Assembly: GCA_001599915.1 (NCBI GenBank)
Contig: BCIG01000003.1
Span: 124,001 to 188,000, forward strand
DNA length: 64,000 nucleotides
Origin: Symbiotaphrina buchneri
Lineage: Eukaryota; Ascomycota; Symbiotaphrinales; Symbiotaphrinaceae
Direction: 5' to 3'
Part shown: positions 32,795 to 44,537 of the stretch, piece by piece
Numbering within the stretch: the first letter of the stretch is position 1
Layout of the letters: every line of letters starts with the position of its first letter
Program-made: the position numbers and the translations under genes
The notes under the pieces: model-generated
The model's input: only the letters and a program-made list of their open reading frames with translations
Databases searched by the model: none
Told to the model about the DNA's origin: nothing

Positions 32795-33865
32795 TCATGA
32801 GCCTGTAACTGGACCCTCCGCCAGCGGATGGGCCTTCAAGTCCACCAGGCTGACAGCTTTAGTCTGTGGTATGCTGATCGGACTGCGTTGTCTTCTGCTG
32901 AAGTGATGGATCTCTTGCACACCAATATCCTCAAGATACCCTATGACGCGAGCATAGTTCAAACCCACCTGATCCACCCCATGACTATCATCCGAAAGCG
33001 TAAACTTACCGCCGAGGGAGAGGTAAAGCTGAAGTAGCCAAAGTAAGCACCTACAATCAGGAATGCAATATGGCGCAGAAACGCCCACTGGGACAGACCA
33101 ACCTCACATATCTCCCTTGACGGATACGGCTCTTTCAGTCCCTTTCTCAAGGCTGCCGAGTTGATCTCCAACAGCCCTCCATACCCCACTACAAACTCCA
33201 GATTCCTCCTTATTCTCTCCCAGACACCCTTCCACGGCCTGAAGCTCCTATCTGGGTCTTCGCTCTTCAGCCTAATCAGGTCGAAATGCCCCACCACTGG
33301 CGGCTTGAGCGCCTTTAACATCTCCAGTTGGGCGTCGAAGTAGTCCTGCGCCAGAAGCTCGTCTGTACCACTACTCTTCTCTCTAGCATCTGAGTACGTC
33401 GCCCCGTCAAAGTCGATGGGGATGGTATGAACATGGTGCACCGAACCCACAAACAGATCGAAGGTATAAGTTGGTGAAGCCAGGAGGTCATTGATTATGG
33501 TAAGGTTCGAAGGCCGGATCCAGTCCGTTTCGAAGCCGATGAGGATATTGATCTGGGAGGCATACTTTTCTCGTAACCGCACCGCTTCAGCGTAGAAAGC
33601 TGCGAAAGTCGCAAAGAGGGAGTCAGGCGTCTGTGATGCCTCGATCTTTCGGCCAGCCCAATCAGCTGAGCTAGACAAAGGTATTGGGACGGGCACACGT
33701 ACGAACCTCTTCCGGATACAAGTCTGACGCCTGGTCACGGGGCATATGCTCTGTCAGCGCGAAGGTATGCATTTTGCGCGCAATGGCCGTAAGAATGACA
33801 TCTTCGAGAGAGTCTTTGGCATGCAAGCAGAATTGCCCCGAGTGGCTATGATGGGAGAAGGGCAT
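32795..33865 (-). CDS. HIS2: Histidinol-phosphatase (PHP family)
   Basis: Three exons, 33707-33865, 33103-33645 and 32795-33028, join to 311 aa. The enzyme removes phosphate from L-histidinol phosphate, the eighth step of histidine synthesis. PHP-domain metal ligands are visible: HHSHSG at residues 5-10, FALTEHMPR near 38-46, IGFETDW, GSVHHVHTIPIDF, VVGHFDLIRL, and TLSDDSHGVDQVG near the end. The second intron links EICE to LYLSLGGKFTLSDDSHG, and both introns are phase 0. Donor 1 is GTTCGT and weak, but the reading YPEE-IEASQ agrees with the fungal family. The start MPFSHHSHSGQF is the usual HIS2 beginning. The C-terminal ~30 residues after IHHFSRR are unconserved. Confidence 0.93.
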
Positions 33866-34164
33866 GAGGCGCAAAAGAAGAGGCGTAAAAGAACTGCCCC
33901 CCGCACTTTGTTCGTCCGCCAACAATTGTTTTCCTTCCCTGGTGTTGCAAAAAGAAGCTCGAATGTCGGGCAAAGGCAAGAAGAGAACATGGAGCAAGCC
34001 CCGCCATCCGATCGATCATCGGAGCTCGGAGGTCCTCCGCCCCGCTCGGGCAGCGGAACTGCTCCGCTCTAACCCTAGAAATTCATATCCCAGCTCTAGC
34101 AAGCGACCTCCCCACCGTCCCAGAACATTAAAAAGCTTTTCAGGCCCTAGAAGGGGCAAAAAGA
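33866..34164. promoter_or_regulatory. HIS2 upstream region
   Basis: About 300 bp between the HIS2 start and the tRNA gene. It should hold the HIS2 promoter. No clear Gcn4/CpcA site was identified by eye. Confidence 0.4.
34158..34162 (-). terminator. RNA polymerase III terminator of tRNA-Arg
   Basis: A run of five T on the minus strand, three bases past the tRNA 3' end, fits a Pol III termination signal. Confidence 0.75.
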
Positions 34165-34257
34165 CGAGCTGCATGGGACTCGAACCCACAACCTTGGACT
34201 ATTTACTCGAAGAGGAATAAATAGGAGGTCCACGCGCTACCATTGCGCCAACAGCCC
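34165..34257 (-). tRNA. tRNA-Arg (anticodon CCU) with a ~21-nt intron
   Basis: Read on the minus strand, the 5' arm GGGCTGT pairs with 3' GCAGCTC (two G-U pairs), leaving discriminator G. The D arm is TTGGCGCAATGGTAGCGC, the anticodon stem is TGGAC/GTCCA, and the T arm is TGGGTTCGAATCCCA with the invariant TTCGA. The anticodon loop begins CTCCTA, giving anticodon CCU; an extra ~21 nt follow the base 3' of the anticodon, the usual place for a nuclear tRNA intron. Mature length would be about 72 nt. The A box and B box are both recognisable. Arg follows from the CCU anticodon reading AGG. The exact intron ends could shift by a base. Confidence 0.9.
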
Positions 34258-34825
34258 ATAACAGCAAGGTTTGTCAAATTTGGCCCTATTTCATTATATG
34301 AACCTGGCAACCCTTAAACAGTGAATGTCCGCTGGATCGGCTCGATCATTGTCACTTGCAACAGTTTCAAGGCGTAGATTCACCTTTATACCGGCTTCTA
34401 CGAATAGTGAATGCATGACCGTGGACAGAGTCCTAATTTCGACTGAGTGAAAGCCCAGTGTATAAGCGAGGGCTAAAACTTCATAGCCCTCACACATATC
34501 GAATGATGGATTATGATACCTCAAAAAGGGTGATGCAACGGCTATTTTGAATGTTCATGATGCAAAATGTATTGAGTTTCCATATCCCAATTTACTGCAG
34601 AGATAGTGCATTGTCAAACCGAAATGACATTGATTGATGTGATATTATAGAGGTTGAACACATCAGTCATCATATGTGTTGGCAAATCATCACCAAATCC
34701 CAGGGTCAACCTCGTTCCATTATGCCAGATAACGCCTTGCTAGATGCAAGATACCAAATTTGAAAGAAAAGCCCGCGAAACCTCATCACGTATATGAGCT
34801 CTAGCCCGCCGCTACCTGACCGCAA
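34258..34825. other. Intergenic region, tRNA-Arg upstream / CUZ1 3' end
   Basis: 568 bp, AT-rich. No gene recognised. Confidence 0.45.
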
Positions 34826-35821
34826 CTAGGCTTGTATGAGATCAGGGACCGCCGGTCCTACTCCCCTCAGAAGCACAATCGTGTTGCCGGTGACGGTAGC
34901 TTCGCCCAGCTTCTCCGAATACTCTAGCAGCCGGCCTCCCTCCACGTGGAACACGCGCAGTTTGTCTTGCTCTCCTTTTCCCGAGTTGTTCACATTCTGG
35001 ACTTGTAGTGACCTCGCCGCTGCGTCGAGAACTCGCCCAATACTCCATTCGCGATTATAGAAGAAGTCGCCCTTGGGCAACTTGCTGGTGGTTGTGGAAG
35101 CCTCGGCTTCTACATGCAGATATATTCGCTTGTCTTGCGGCACCTTCTCGTCCCCCTTTGCCATCTTCTTCAAGTTGTTCAAGGCTAATATCCGAGCGGT
35201 GTTGCTATTCGTCTTTGGCTTCGAAGCCATTTGGCTTTGCTTCTCCTTGCCCCATGCTCGTAATCGGGCCAGCGCAGCCTTGGCTTTTTCTGTCTGCACC
35301 TGTACACCGGAATCCGCTGGCCTCGCGCCAAGGGGCGTTAGCTTTGAACAATCATGGCTCTCTTGAAAGCGCTGCAGCAGTTACAGTCAGTAATTTTTCG
35401 CGCAAAGAAGTGTGGAGGCGGCTAGACTCACATGCTTGAGGCAATATTGCCGATTGCAGGTCGAGCATTGCACGCCGATATTCCTGGGCGTATTGATAAA
35501 GGTTTTACACTGCGGATGCGAACATTGCGTCTCTGTGAGCAGTGTCGGTTTCGGGCTGAGCCTTGTGCCGGCGTTAACCTGGCCAACAGACTGTCTCCTC
35601 CTGGCTGCCGCCCATTCTCCCGCCCTCGGGCATCTGTGTGTGTTCTCTGTTCGATGCTCCAAACAGTATGTGCCTTTACAGCTCCCACATCGAAAAGGTA
35701 AGAAATCCAGCTGGTTGCAGTAGGGAAACTGGCAGTGTGCGCCTATAGCCTCGACGTCGCCCCTCTCCATGGTAGTGTAGCTCTGGTCGCCAGCCGTTTC
35801 GGAGGTGGTAGATGAAGCCAT
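34826..35821 (-). CDS. CUZ1: AN1-type zinc finger protein, Cuz1-like
   Basis: Two exons, 35432-35821 and 34826-35371, give 311 aa. Two AN1 zinc fingers lie in the first half: CQFPYCNQLDFLPFRCGSC with CLEHR and HRC (about residues 30-65), then CSHPQCKTFINTPRNIGVQC with CNRQYCLKH (about 99-130). The splice joins CLKH to RFQESHDCSKL, completing the second finger's final His and Cys. The C-terminal half is a ubiquitin-like region (RIYLHVEAEAS, DFFYNREWSIGRVLDAAA, GNTIVLLRGV). This is the layout of yeast Cuz1, which links Cdc48 and the proteasome under arsenite stress, and of human ZFAND1. The 60-nt intron has a GTGAGT donor. The start codon is the first ATG of the frame. Confidence 0.92.
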
Positions 35822-36197
35822 GGTGATGGTATGGGGACCCCTCTATAAAGGTCCGCCACAGGATGAGCCGTCGCGGTGTCCTCGTCGCCGCCGCAAGGCT
35901 ACAAAAGCTTTCGTCAGCTATCAGGCGGCGTTGGCTTGATAATACACCGTAACATAATCGCGGGGGCTGCTCGAAGGTGCCAGAAGCGTTGATTGGTGAT
36001 TGGTTGACGGTAGGCGGTGACAGGCTGACAGTAGTGGCGGACTTAAAGCGGGAACTAAGGTAGGTCATATCGCCGAGTCGGGCTCTGCCAGCAGAACCCA
36101 TTTGATATCTGATTAAGCCCGAACGCCGGAGTACGTAAAGAGAAGCATCTGCAATTATTTTGCCTTTTCTGCTCTCTAATCCCACATTGTTTCTCGT
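35822..36197. promoter_or_regulatory. CUZ1 upstream region / VPS36 3' region
   Basis: 376 bp between tandem minus-strand genes. It must hold the CUZ1 promoter and the VPS36 polyadenylation site. No gene recognised. Confidence 0.45.
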
Positions 36198-38178
36198 CTA
36201 TATATACAATGCGTTCGTACCAGCTTCGAGCTGTTCAGTGGCAGTAAGCACCACCAGATGATTCTCCCAGAATTTCACGCCTTCGACGCCTTCCTCTCGG
36301 CAGAGTGCCCCCTTTTCTTCCGCCATTTCTAGCTCTTCTGTGGCAACACCAACACTCCATCCAAACCGTTCCGCGCAGTCCTGAGCTGTAACTCCTCTCC
36401 CAAACAGTTGCCAGTCCCAGCTCGGTTCTGCAGCCGGAGGTTCTAAGTGCAGCTCTTTGAGCCAGGCTAACAGGCTCGCTACCGTCTTATCGTCGGTGCG
36501 ATCCCTGCCTTGAACTGCCAGAAGTCCACTTTTGAACCTCCGCAGCCGGATAGGAAGCTTCAGTTTCTCCCAGAGTTCTGCGGCTTTCTTGAAGTCTGAG
36601 GGGCTGACCAGCTCTACTCCGCCACGAGCTCGGTTAAAAACTGCCCAAAGGTCCACAAGGCTCATGATGCCACCTTCTTTGCGGAGTATGCCCCGGACAT
36701 CATCAGTCAAGAACTCTGCAATATTTCGAGCCAGCTCGGAAAGATAAAGCGACTCTGAGCTGCTTCCCAGCATGTCTCTTGTAGTGACCAAACCCAGCGC
36801 GTCAGCACTTTGCGAAATCAGGGCGTTGGCCTCTGAGGAACCGCCTGACGTGCCCATTCTAGATGCAAAAGTCTCGGCAAGAGCAGCGAGCTCTTTTGCA
36901 GAGGCCATTAGAGCTTCCAGATCTTCGAACGCGCCGCCAAGGACAATTTCATTGTTCTTGCGCATCTCAAGACCACGACGTTCCAGACCTGCAATTCCCA
37001 CAACCTTCTTGCGGTCAGAAGAGTCTACAGAGGAACTCGCGGAAGCTGACGCAGAGCCGTTCCCCTCTCCTGCGCTCATGGCCGAGATTCGTTTCGGCTT
37101 GGGCACGGGGGGAGCACTTTGGAGAAGCCATTTTCTCTGAATCATTGCACCTTTGAGTCTCTCGTAGAAGATCTTCTCGCCGCCGGCTCGAAATGAAAAC
37201 TTGATACTCTCTGCCAGATCACCGCTAGGGTTGGGACCGGCAAGCGACGGCCCAGGGGATTCTGTACGATCGATATTCGTAGCCGCATTTGAGCTGCCCA
37301 CGGATTCAGAGGTGAGTAGTGGTGTCCCACATAACTCACAAGCCAGTAAGGATGGATGGTTCAGGAAAGTGCACCGTGGGCAGGCAAAGGCCGCATTCGA
37401 CGATACTGAAGAAGCGGTCGCAGCATCAGTGACATCGCCGTCCAACCCTTCAGTCGCACTTTGCGGACGTTCTGTCTCCACTGCGGTTGCAGCGCCTTGA
37501 TGTTTTGTTACAGAAGATATGGCTGCCTTCAAGACATGCGCGAGAGGGGGCTTGATACCACAAGCCAGACAAGGTGGAAGCGGAGTGTTCGCGTTTGCTG
37601 TGGCGGGATCGAAGTTCGACGGCACCGGATTTGAGAACGAGCAAATTGGACATACCCAGGTCCCGCTGCTCTTAGGCTGTACAGGGGCCGGGGTAGAGTA
37701 ACGTGATGGAATTTCCGTAGCCGGCTTTGGGGAGGAAGTCAAGCTCCTCGAGGGCGAGTTGTTGGAGATGAAACCATGCCTCGGTCGTTTTGGATAGAAG
37801 GTGATTTTGGCTGATGACTTCAAGAAGCCTGCCTGGGCTAAATCAGTATAAGTAGGTCAGATATCGGCGGAGGTATTACGTAGTACTCATAACGGTCCAC
37901 ATCCTTCAGCTCAATGGCAAAGGACCGCCCTCTTGGATCCTCGTTGTCTACATAGCAAGCTCGGTGTGAAGTCAAGTAGGCATGCCCATTTTGAAGACCG
38001 GGAATCTTGAATTTGCTGGAACAAGCCAGATAGTGTCAGCATCCCTTAAGGTCGAGCAGAGACTGGAAAAGTGGTACCCTTCGTATAAACCCACACCATC
38101 CTGTACGAAGAGCAAGGTCTCATCAGGGAGGAGAGACGGCCGAAGCGCAGTGGTGAGATCTATCGGCTGTAATAACAT
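36198..38178 (-). CDS. VPS36: ESCRT-II subunit VPS36
   Basis: Three exons, 38078-38178, 37880-38015 and 36198-37832, join to 623 aa. Vps36 sits in ESCRT-II on endosomes, binding phosphoinositide, ubiquitin and ESCRT-I to sort cargo into multivesicular bodies. The GLUE domain starts at once (LLPDETLLFVQDGVGLYEG, HAYLTSHRACYVD) and is interrupted by two NZF fingers: CPICSF..CLACGI at about 139-172 and CPRCTFLNHPSLLACELCG at about 229-248. It resumes at IKFSFRAGGEKIFYERLKG (about 289-308). An EAP30 winged-helix region follows from about 350 (GIAGLERRGLEMRKNNEIV, GIMSLVDLWAVFNRARG, LLAWLKELHLEP). This split GLUE with inserted NZFs is the fungal arrangement. All finger Cys pairs look intact. Confidence 0.95.
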
Positions 38179-38642
38179 ACGTCCTCGAGCTGTTCACAGC
38201 TTCCGGCCGTGTGCAAGATCGCAATGCAGCAGCCGCCACCGTCGTATTCACGTTCCTGAACTCGATAAGAGCTCCCCTCCACCTTCACCTTGTTATCGGC
38301 CGTCGAGGACTCGCGTGAGTGTGACAAGAAGGGGCTTGTACCAGATTGGGCAAGCGTGAATCTGGACAGCCTGGAAGCGATCCCCCGAAAGAAAGTCACA
38401 GGCCCGAAGCCAACGACCCTCGACTGTCTCACCTTCACTTCACACCGCTCCTCCCTTCAACGAGTCGTCCCCGACACTACGATAATCGTTTTCACCTTGT
38501 CTCTGCCCACTTACATATTGCTTCCTGGCATTTTGAAATCTCCGAAGGAAGGTCCCTTAAATACACACACTGTGTGTACACTCTCCAGCACCTGGCGGCG
38601 CCACCACGGCGCGTCTGGAGTTCCTCAGGTTCCACTTCCACC
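38179..38642. promoter_or_regulatory. Divergent promoter region VPS36 / THP3
   Basis: 464 bp between outward-reading start codons. No gene recognised. Confidence 0.5.
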
Positions 38643-40235
38643 ATGTCAGGTTAGTTATGACCTGAGCTCGACCGCTGGGGTTCGACTTACTGATATTTCA
38701 AAGTCAACACTGCCTACACAACGGTTCAAGCCCGTCGAGCGTTTTCTCGGCCGGACTCGGCACAAGTTGTCACACAGCAGCCTACCCAGGCCCCGCCCTC
38801 CAACCCCCCGGCAAAGAAAGTTGAATGGCCGGATCAAGTTCGAAAATATGTCCAGAGGTCCTTTGCCGATGAAAATGACATCCCCGGTATCTCACGGGAA
38901 GAAATGCAAGTTAAGCTGAAGGAACTCATAACCCAAGCGGCCAGCAACGAGACCCTACTTACCACAGATTGGGATCACCTTCCCTTGCCCCAACAAATAA
39001 TCCAAAGGGAGAGGCTGGACCACGTACAAGAACCTATTAGGGTCGCGCCCATCTCTTACCCATCATTCCCTCCACCGCCCAATCAAGGTCCATTTTCCCC
39101 TAGCCAGGCCAGCTCCAGAAAGCGAAAATCCGACCTCGTTCAACCTAACCCCGAGGAAGGAAACACTCCCACTTGGCGCAAGGCTCCTCCTTCACGACTC
39201 GAAGATCGCGTTTCATATGCTGCCAATGACAAGCGTGCGCGGCGTTTTCAAGACCCCGCGGGAAAGACGCCCGCTAGACTCGAGACTCGGAAGAAACGTT
39301 TTCAGAACGGTGGATCGGGGTCATACTCGCCGCCTCGTTACGTGGACTCCGGTGATTCTACTCCTGTACCTGAAGGCCCGGTGATCGGCCGTTCCCAAAA
39401 CCTCGAAAAGAGCTACTTCCGTTTAACAGCGGCACCAAACCCTGAGACTGTACGCCCGCTTGAAGTTCTGCGACGGACTTTGGATATGCTGAAGAAGAAG
39501 TGGAAAAAAGAGAATAATTATTCATACGTCTGCGATCAGTTCAAGTCATTGCGGCAAGATCTTACGGTGCAGCACATAAAGAATGAGTTCACCGTCAGCG
39601 TATACGAAATACATGCTCGAATAGCATTGGAGAAGGGAGATCTCGGTGAGTATAACCAGTGTCAGACGCAGCTGCGTGGCCTCTATGCAATGAAGCTAGG
39701 AGGACATCCCATGGAGTTCAAGGCGTATCGTATCCTATATTTCCTTCATACATGCAATCGGACCGACATGAACGATGTTTTGGCAGACTTAACTCCTACA
39801 GAAAAGGCCGACCCTGCGATCAAGCATGCACTTGATGTTCGGTCTTCACTTGCTCTGGGCAACTACCATGAATTTTTCAGGTTATATCTGGATACTCCGA
39901 ATATGGGCGCTTATCTGATAGATATGTTTGTCGCGCGTGAGCGACTTGCTGCACTGTCAATCATGTGTAGAGCGTATGTATTCGTATCCGAGTCCCAAGA
40001 TCCGTCACTGACAGTCAATAGCTACCGTCCCGATGTTCCCATCAGATTTGTTACTGAGGAACTAGGCTTTGAATCTGACGGCGATGCGATCCAATTCCTG
40101 TACGAACGGCAAGCCCAACACCTATTAGAGGAACGAGAAGGCGGTTTTCGCCTACTCACTGCCAAAGCTGGACTGCATTTCGAGTCGGCAAAGACAGCAG
40201 CCTTTCGTAAAGTCGACATCAAAGGCCAGATATAA
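38643..40235 (+). CDS. THP3: THP3/LENG8-like SAC3-GANP (PCI) domain protein
   Basis: Three exons, 38643-38649, 38704-39973 and 40022-40235, join to 496 aa. The first exon holds only ATG TCA G; splicing by a GTTAGT donor and TTTCAAAG acceptor enters the main frame as MSVNTAYTTVQ. Thp3 partners Csn12 in yeast in transcription elongation and splicing. The N-terminal part shows the conserved WPDQVRKYVQRSF and a KKR-rich stretch. The SAC3/GANP domain covers roughly residues 220-460: ETVRPLEVLRRTLDMLKKKW, SYVCDQFKSLRQDLTVQHI, VYEIHARIALEKGDLGEYNQ, GHPMEFKAYRILY, ending RPDVPIRFVTEELGFES. The last intron is 48 nt with a GTATGT donor and CACTGAC branch; it has no stop and is a multiple of three, so unspliced RNA would add 16 residues. 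I take it as an intron because splicing gives the conserved CRAYRPDVP. Confidence 0.9.
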
Positions 40236-41665
40236 TATCCTTCCACGAGTTCTTGGCGCAGTTCACTTAGTGATACCCTTCTTGAATTCAATAACCTGCT
40301 CGGTTCTCACTCTGTTATCCGCGTTCATCATCGCTGGCGTCATCATCAGCGGTCAATTAGGTTTGGGGAAGATTACGTCGGGGTACATAAATGAATTGAC
40401 TAATCCGAAAGATATTTGTGCTTGAAGCCCCATCCAGGCGGGTGCAAGTGGTTGGCTCGTCGTCCTGGTTCTTGGATGTTGTTCACAGAAATATCTATGC
40501 CTCTCAGCGGCATATGCATGCTTGGCCCATGGCGCAAAGCATTTATACTTCAATCTGTGGGTCTAGGTTGTGAGGATTTAAAGGACGATAAAGAGACATG
40601 GTTGTACCCAAAAGGACTGTGTGCGACATATTGGCTTTAAGTGGGACCGTGTGTGCTTCTCGTTCAAGTCTCAAGCCATTCTGCTCAGTGGCCTGTTTAA
40701 GTCTAGCCAGTCTGCCGTGACTAGGTATGTTCTGTGTAGTCTTTATGGTCTAGGCGGTCAATGGGCTGGTGGATGCTTTCTGTAGCCAGATTTCTGTCGG
40801 ATGCTAATATTAGCAGCGACTTGCCGCCGCACCCTTACCATGCGCCTTTGTAGTCTATGTCCATGAAATCTTGCGGTCATTGAAGACAGGCCAACAGGTC
40901 CGTGGTAGAGATAAGGCAACTGGAGGATGACACAGTCATAAAGATAGAGATAGTCACAATCTTCCGTGGATACTGGAGAGCCCAGTATGCGATGGACGTG
41001 AGGCGTGGACGCCACCACCCGGTAGCCAAGAAGCAGGATCCCCGCACATGCAGGGCCGCTTCTGCACTACGCCCCCGTACAAGCGTGGTGTATCGTACCG
41101 CTTCCTCTGGTTCTGTCAATTTCCGCCCGGCTTTCTCTAGTACAGTAGTGACAAGACGTCAGTCGGTTCAGCCTTGGGAGATCCTCTCAGCCACCAGTGC
41201 AGGGAACCTTATCCATCTAGTCATTGTCATTGTCTGGGTGCATACTTCTTCATACAAGCATCAAAGAAAGGATACCACGCGCAGAGTCTAGACGATCCGC
41301 GGACGACAGCAGCCACTGTGCTGAGAGAACCGCGTGCTTTATCGATATCGCTTCTTCCGGCCAATCCCCTCGAGCCATTGTCTGCGGTCTAACGAGACCC
41401 GCCCGCCCAAAGGTCCCTTGGTCCAACTCGTCCCGACTTTTTGACAGGCCCGCCATCTGCCTCGGACCGGGCGATCATTACCATTCCGCTCTCCTCCATC
41501 ACCTCGTCCTCACAATACTGGTCTAAGCCTGCTGTTGTATGACTCTGGGCGCACTCAGCGTCACCCGACTGCCCCTGGCTGGAGAACGCGAGTCCCTCGT
41601 CTCAGTAACGCTTCGGGACAAAGACACCTCCGATCACAGTCGAGACCAGACCCAAACCCAGCAAT
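40236..41665. promoter_or_regulatory. Intergenic region THP3 / BEM1
   Basis: 1.4 kb with both genes on the plus strand. The distal part should hold the BEM1 promoter. Only short unsupported open frames are present. Confidence 0.45.
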
Positions 41666-43709
41666 ATGGAGGTTGGTGCCTTGTGGTTGCCCAATGTAAT
41701 CGTCCCGAGGCATCTCGAGCTAATATTTCGCAGCGACTTCGTCGTTCTCTGAAGGGCGAAAAGGACTCGAAAGTTCAGCAGCATATCTCCATAGCGCCGA
41801 AGTCAGCTCTGGCTATAGTTCCGCCGAAGAAGGTACATTGCATTCATTTTACTTATGCCTCTTACCATAAATCTTCCAGAAGCCGCTGGCTGACAGGTTT
41901 GCGCGGAATTTAGGTGATCAAAGCCCTCTATTCCTACAACAAACAAAATGATCAAGAGATGGATTTCAAAGAAGGCGAGTTCCTCTATGTCATTGGGAGG
42001 GAGAACGACGAGGACTGGTACGAGGCCTGCAATCCGATCACGAATACACGAGGCCTTGTCCCCGTGAATTATTTCGAGGCGCTAGGAAAAACTGCGAGGG
42101 ATAGCAAAGACACAACGTATCTCGATCTAGGAAGCAAGCTTTCAGATGGTCAAAGCACTCCGAGCACTAGCAGCGTCACTTCTCCTGGGCCGGCTGCACA
42201 ACACCAACGGACGGCAAGTAAGGCTGGTGGGGCAATGATATATGGGATGGTACAATATGACTTCAATGCGGAAAGACCGGACGAATTGGATGCGAAAGCA
42301 GGAGAAGCCATCGTCATCATTGCTCAATCGAACCCCGAGTGGTACGTTGCGAAGCCCATTGGAAGACTCGGTGGTCCCGGCTTGATACCGGTTTCTTTTA
42401 TTGAGATTCGGGACATGACGACAGGGAAAGCTGTGGATGATCCATTGGAAGCCGTGAGAAGAGCAGGTGTACCGAAGGTGGAAGAATGGAAGAAGATGGC
42501 AGCAGACTACAAGAATAGCAGTATCTCTCTTGGCAAGTTCGAGTCATCAGGAACGCAAGCAATCCAACAGGGTATGGAACGTATGAGTGTGAGCAATGGA
42601 CCAAGAAGTCCTGCTAGCACCAACGGCAACGGTGTGAATGGCTACGTAAGTGCTATGAACGGGCAGATGCATGATTTGGCAAGGTGCTTACGTGGTGAAC
42701 ATAGAACTATCATGAGAGAACAGCCAGCCAAGCTGCGGCTGCATACCGACAAAACCCTGCCTATCATCGACCCCTGTCTCAACTTCCGTTCCCTGTAGCA
42801 GCCAGTATCCCTACATATCGATTCGACAACAACACCTATTGGTACATCATTGAAGCAATAATGGAGGATGGGAGTCATTGGGAATTATCACGGTTCTACC
42901 ATGATTTCTATGACTTCCAGATTGCTCTGCTTCAAGAATTCCCCGAAGAGGCCGGTAACTCTGGCCAACCACGTACGTTGCCGTACATGCCTGGGCCTGT
43001 CACATATGTCACGGATGCTATCTCGAACGGCAGGCGTGAGAATCTAGATGATTACTTGAAAAGACTACTAGCTATGCCGCCGAAGATATCGAGATGCGAC
43101 CTAGTCAAGCAGTTGTTCGCACCAAGAGAAGGTGATTTTGAACTTGAACCGCCTTCGATGGAGAATAGCTACAGATACTCTGGCGGCACAGAGCAGTCCT
43201 TTGACGACTCACGTCAGGCGTCTAGGCAAGCGTCGAACGCCGACCTGGGTGGTCAGGGACTGGAAGCTGGGCAGTCAGCTCTATCTCCTCGTCCTGCTCA
43301 TCAGCGGAATCAGCAGTCTGTAACTCGCATGGGCGCTCCTGGTGCCCAATATGCCAACGGACCCGACATGAATCTCGCTCCACCAAACCTGCTTCGAATG
43401 GATACCTCCCTCACACAAGGCTCGACGAACTCACAGCAGACGACAGCATCCAGCGGAGCTTTGATCCTCAAGTTCCGCTATAACAAGGACGATACCTTCA
43501 AACTCCGCGTACCGGCCGACATCAACCTCGAGGGCATCAAGGCGAAGATGAAGGAGAAGATGAAAGAGCGCAACCAGGAGCTGGACGACGACTTCCAAGT
43601 CGGCTATCAGCTTAGCACCGACGATTATCCGAAACCCCTATACAGCGACTACGACTTCGACGTCGCCCTGGAACGGCACCCCAAGCTGTCGCTGGTGGTC
43701 ATGAGATAA
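41666..43709 (+). CDS. BEM1: Polarity scaffold BEM1 (SH3-SH3-PX-PB1)
   Basis: Four exons, 41666-41671, 41734-41832, 41914-42645 and 42705-43709, give 613 aa. The first exon codes only Met-Glu; splicing yields MERLRRSLKGEKDSK, the usual Bem1 start. SH3-1 spans about 36-91 (VIKALYSYNKQNDQEMDFKEG, DWYEACNP, GLVPVNYFE), SH3-2 about 145-202 (MVQYDFNAERPDELDAKAGE, EWYVAKPI, GLIPVSFIEI), PX about 315-430 (IPTYRFDNNTYWYIIEA, WELSRFYHDFYDFQIALLQEF, RRENLDDYLKRLLAMPP) and PB1 about 530-613 (LILKFRYNKDDTFKLRVP, LYSDYDFDVALERHPKLSLVV). Bem1 ties Cdc42-GTP, its GEF Cdc24 (through PB1) and PAK kinases at growth sites. Exon 4 begins at the acceptor at 42703-42704, since only that one opens the frame into the PX domain. 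Confidence 0.93.
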
Positions 43710-44537
43710 AGCATTCCTCGCGGTACCACTGCGGGCAACGGACTGTAAAAAGGAAAGGTGAACAGAAAGAGCGCTTTCTTTCATCGGAGGGCTGGACTAT
43801 ACATCACATCGTACTACTGGTGGCGGCGAAATGAATCATATTCAGGAGCGAGGAGTTAGGGTGTCCACATTTTACTGCTGCACTTGCTATGTGGCTATGC
43901 GGCGTTTGATATTGGGGACCATGTAGCTCCCTCATTCGGATGAAGATTATGCTGATGCTCATGTTGATAATGAACGTAATTGCAATCTATGCTCGGAGAT
44001 GTTGCAACATATGGTCGTGATCTAGTAACAAATTGGAACGCACTAATGTCCGTAGAATTACTCTCCGCGGTGATCAGAGCCCCTGGGACGAAGTAGTCTT
44101 ACTCCTGAGCACAGCAGTGCAGCGGTGCAGAGACTTCCAATCAGATCAGCCAGGCAACAATTCTGCGATCCATCTAACAGAGAGTGACCTTGCATGCCAC
44201 GAGAGAAGCTCTGAACACTCAATCGACAACATATCGTATCGCACATAATCACTCATTGCACTTCACTGCAATGCAAGTTGTGGGCAGCGGGAAGCATTTC
44301 ACATCAGAATCTCATGCACAAAAGACCACCCATATAATTCAGAAAACTTGATTCGTGCTAATCTTGACAGCGCACACCCACAAAGGGGGAGCGGATATTT
44401 CGAGTTTATATGTACAAATGATGTCCCGTCTCCAGGGATCCCATCATCGAGCATCACCAACAGACACCTTCAGACAAACAGAAGGACGAATGGTAAGTTA
44501 AAAGGGGACAGTTTTCGCGTCAGTATGGACGCCATTA
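43710..44537. other. Convergent intergenic region BEM1 / MSB2
   Basis: 828 bp between facing stop codons. No gene, RNA or repeat recognised. Confidence 0.45.

Noticed and set aside
42646-42798. Read-through end of BEM1 exon 3 at a stop near 42798
   Set aside because: This is intron read-through; splicing 42645 to 42705 opens the frame into the PX and PB1 domains.
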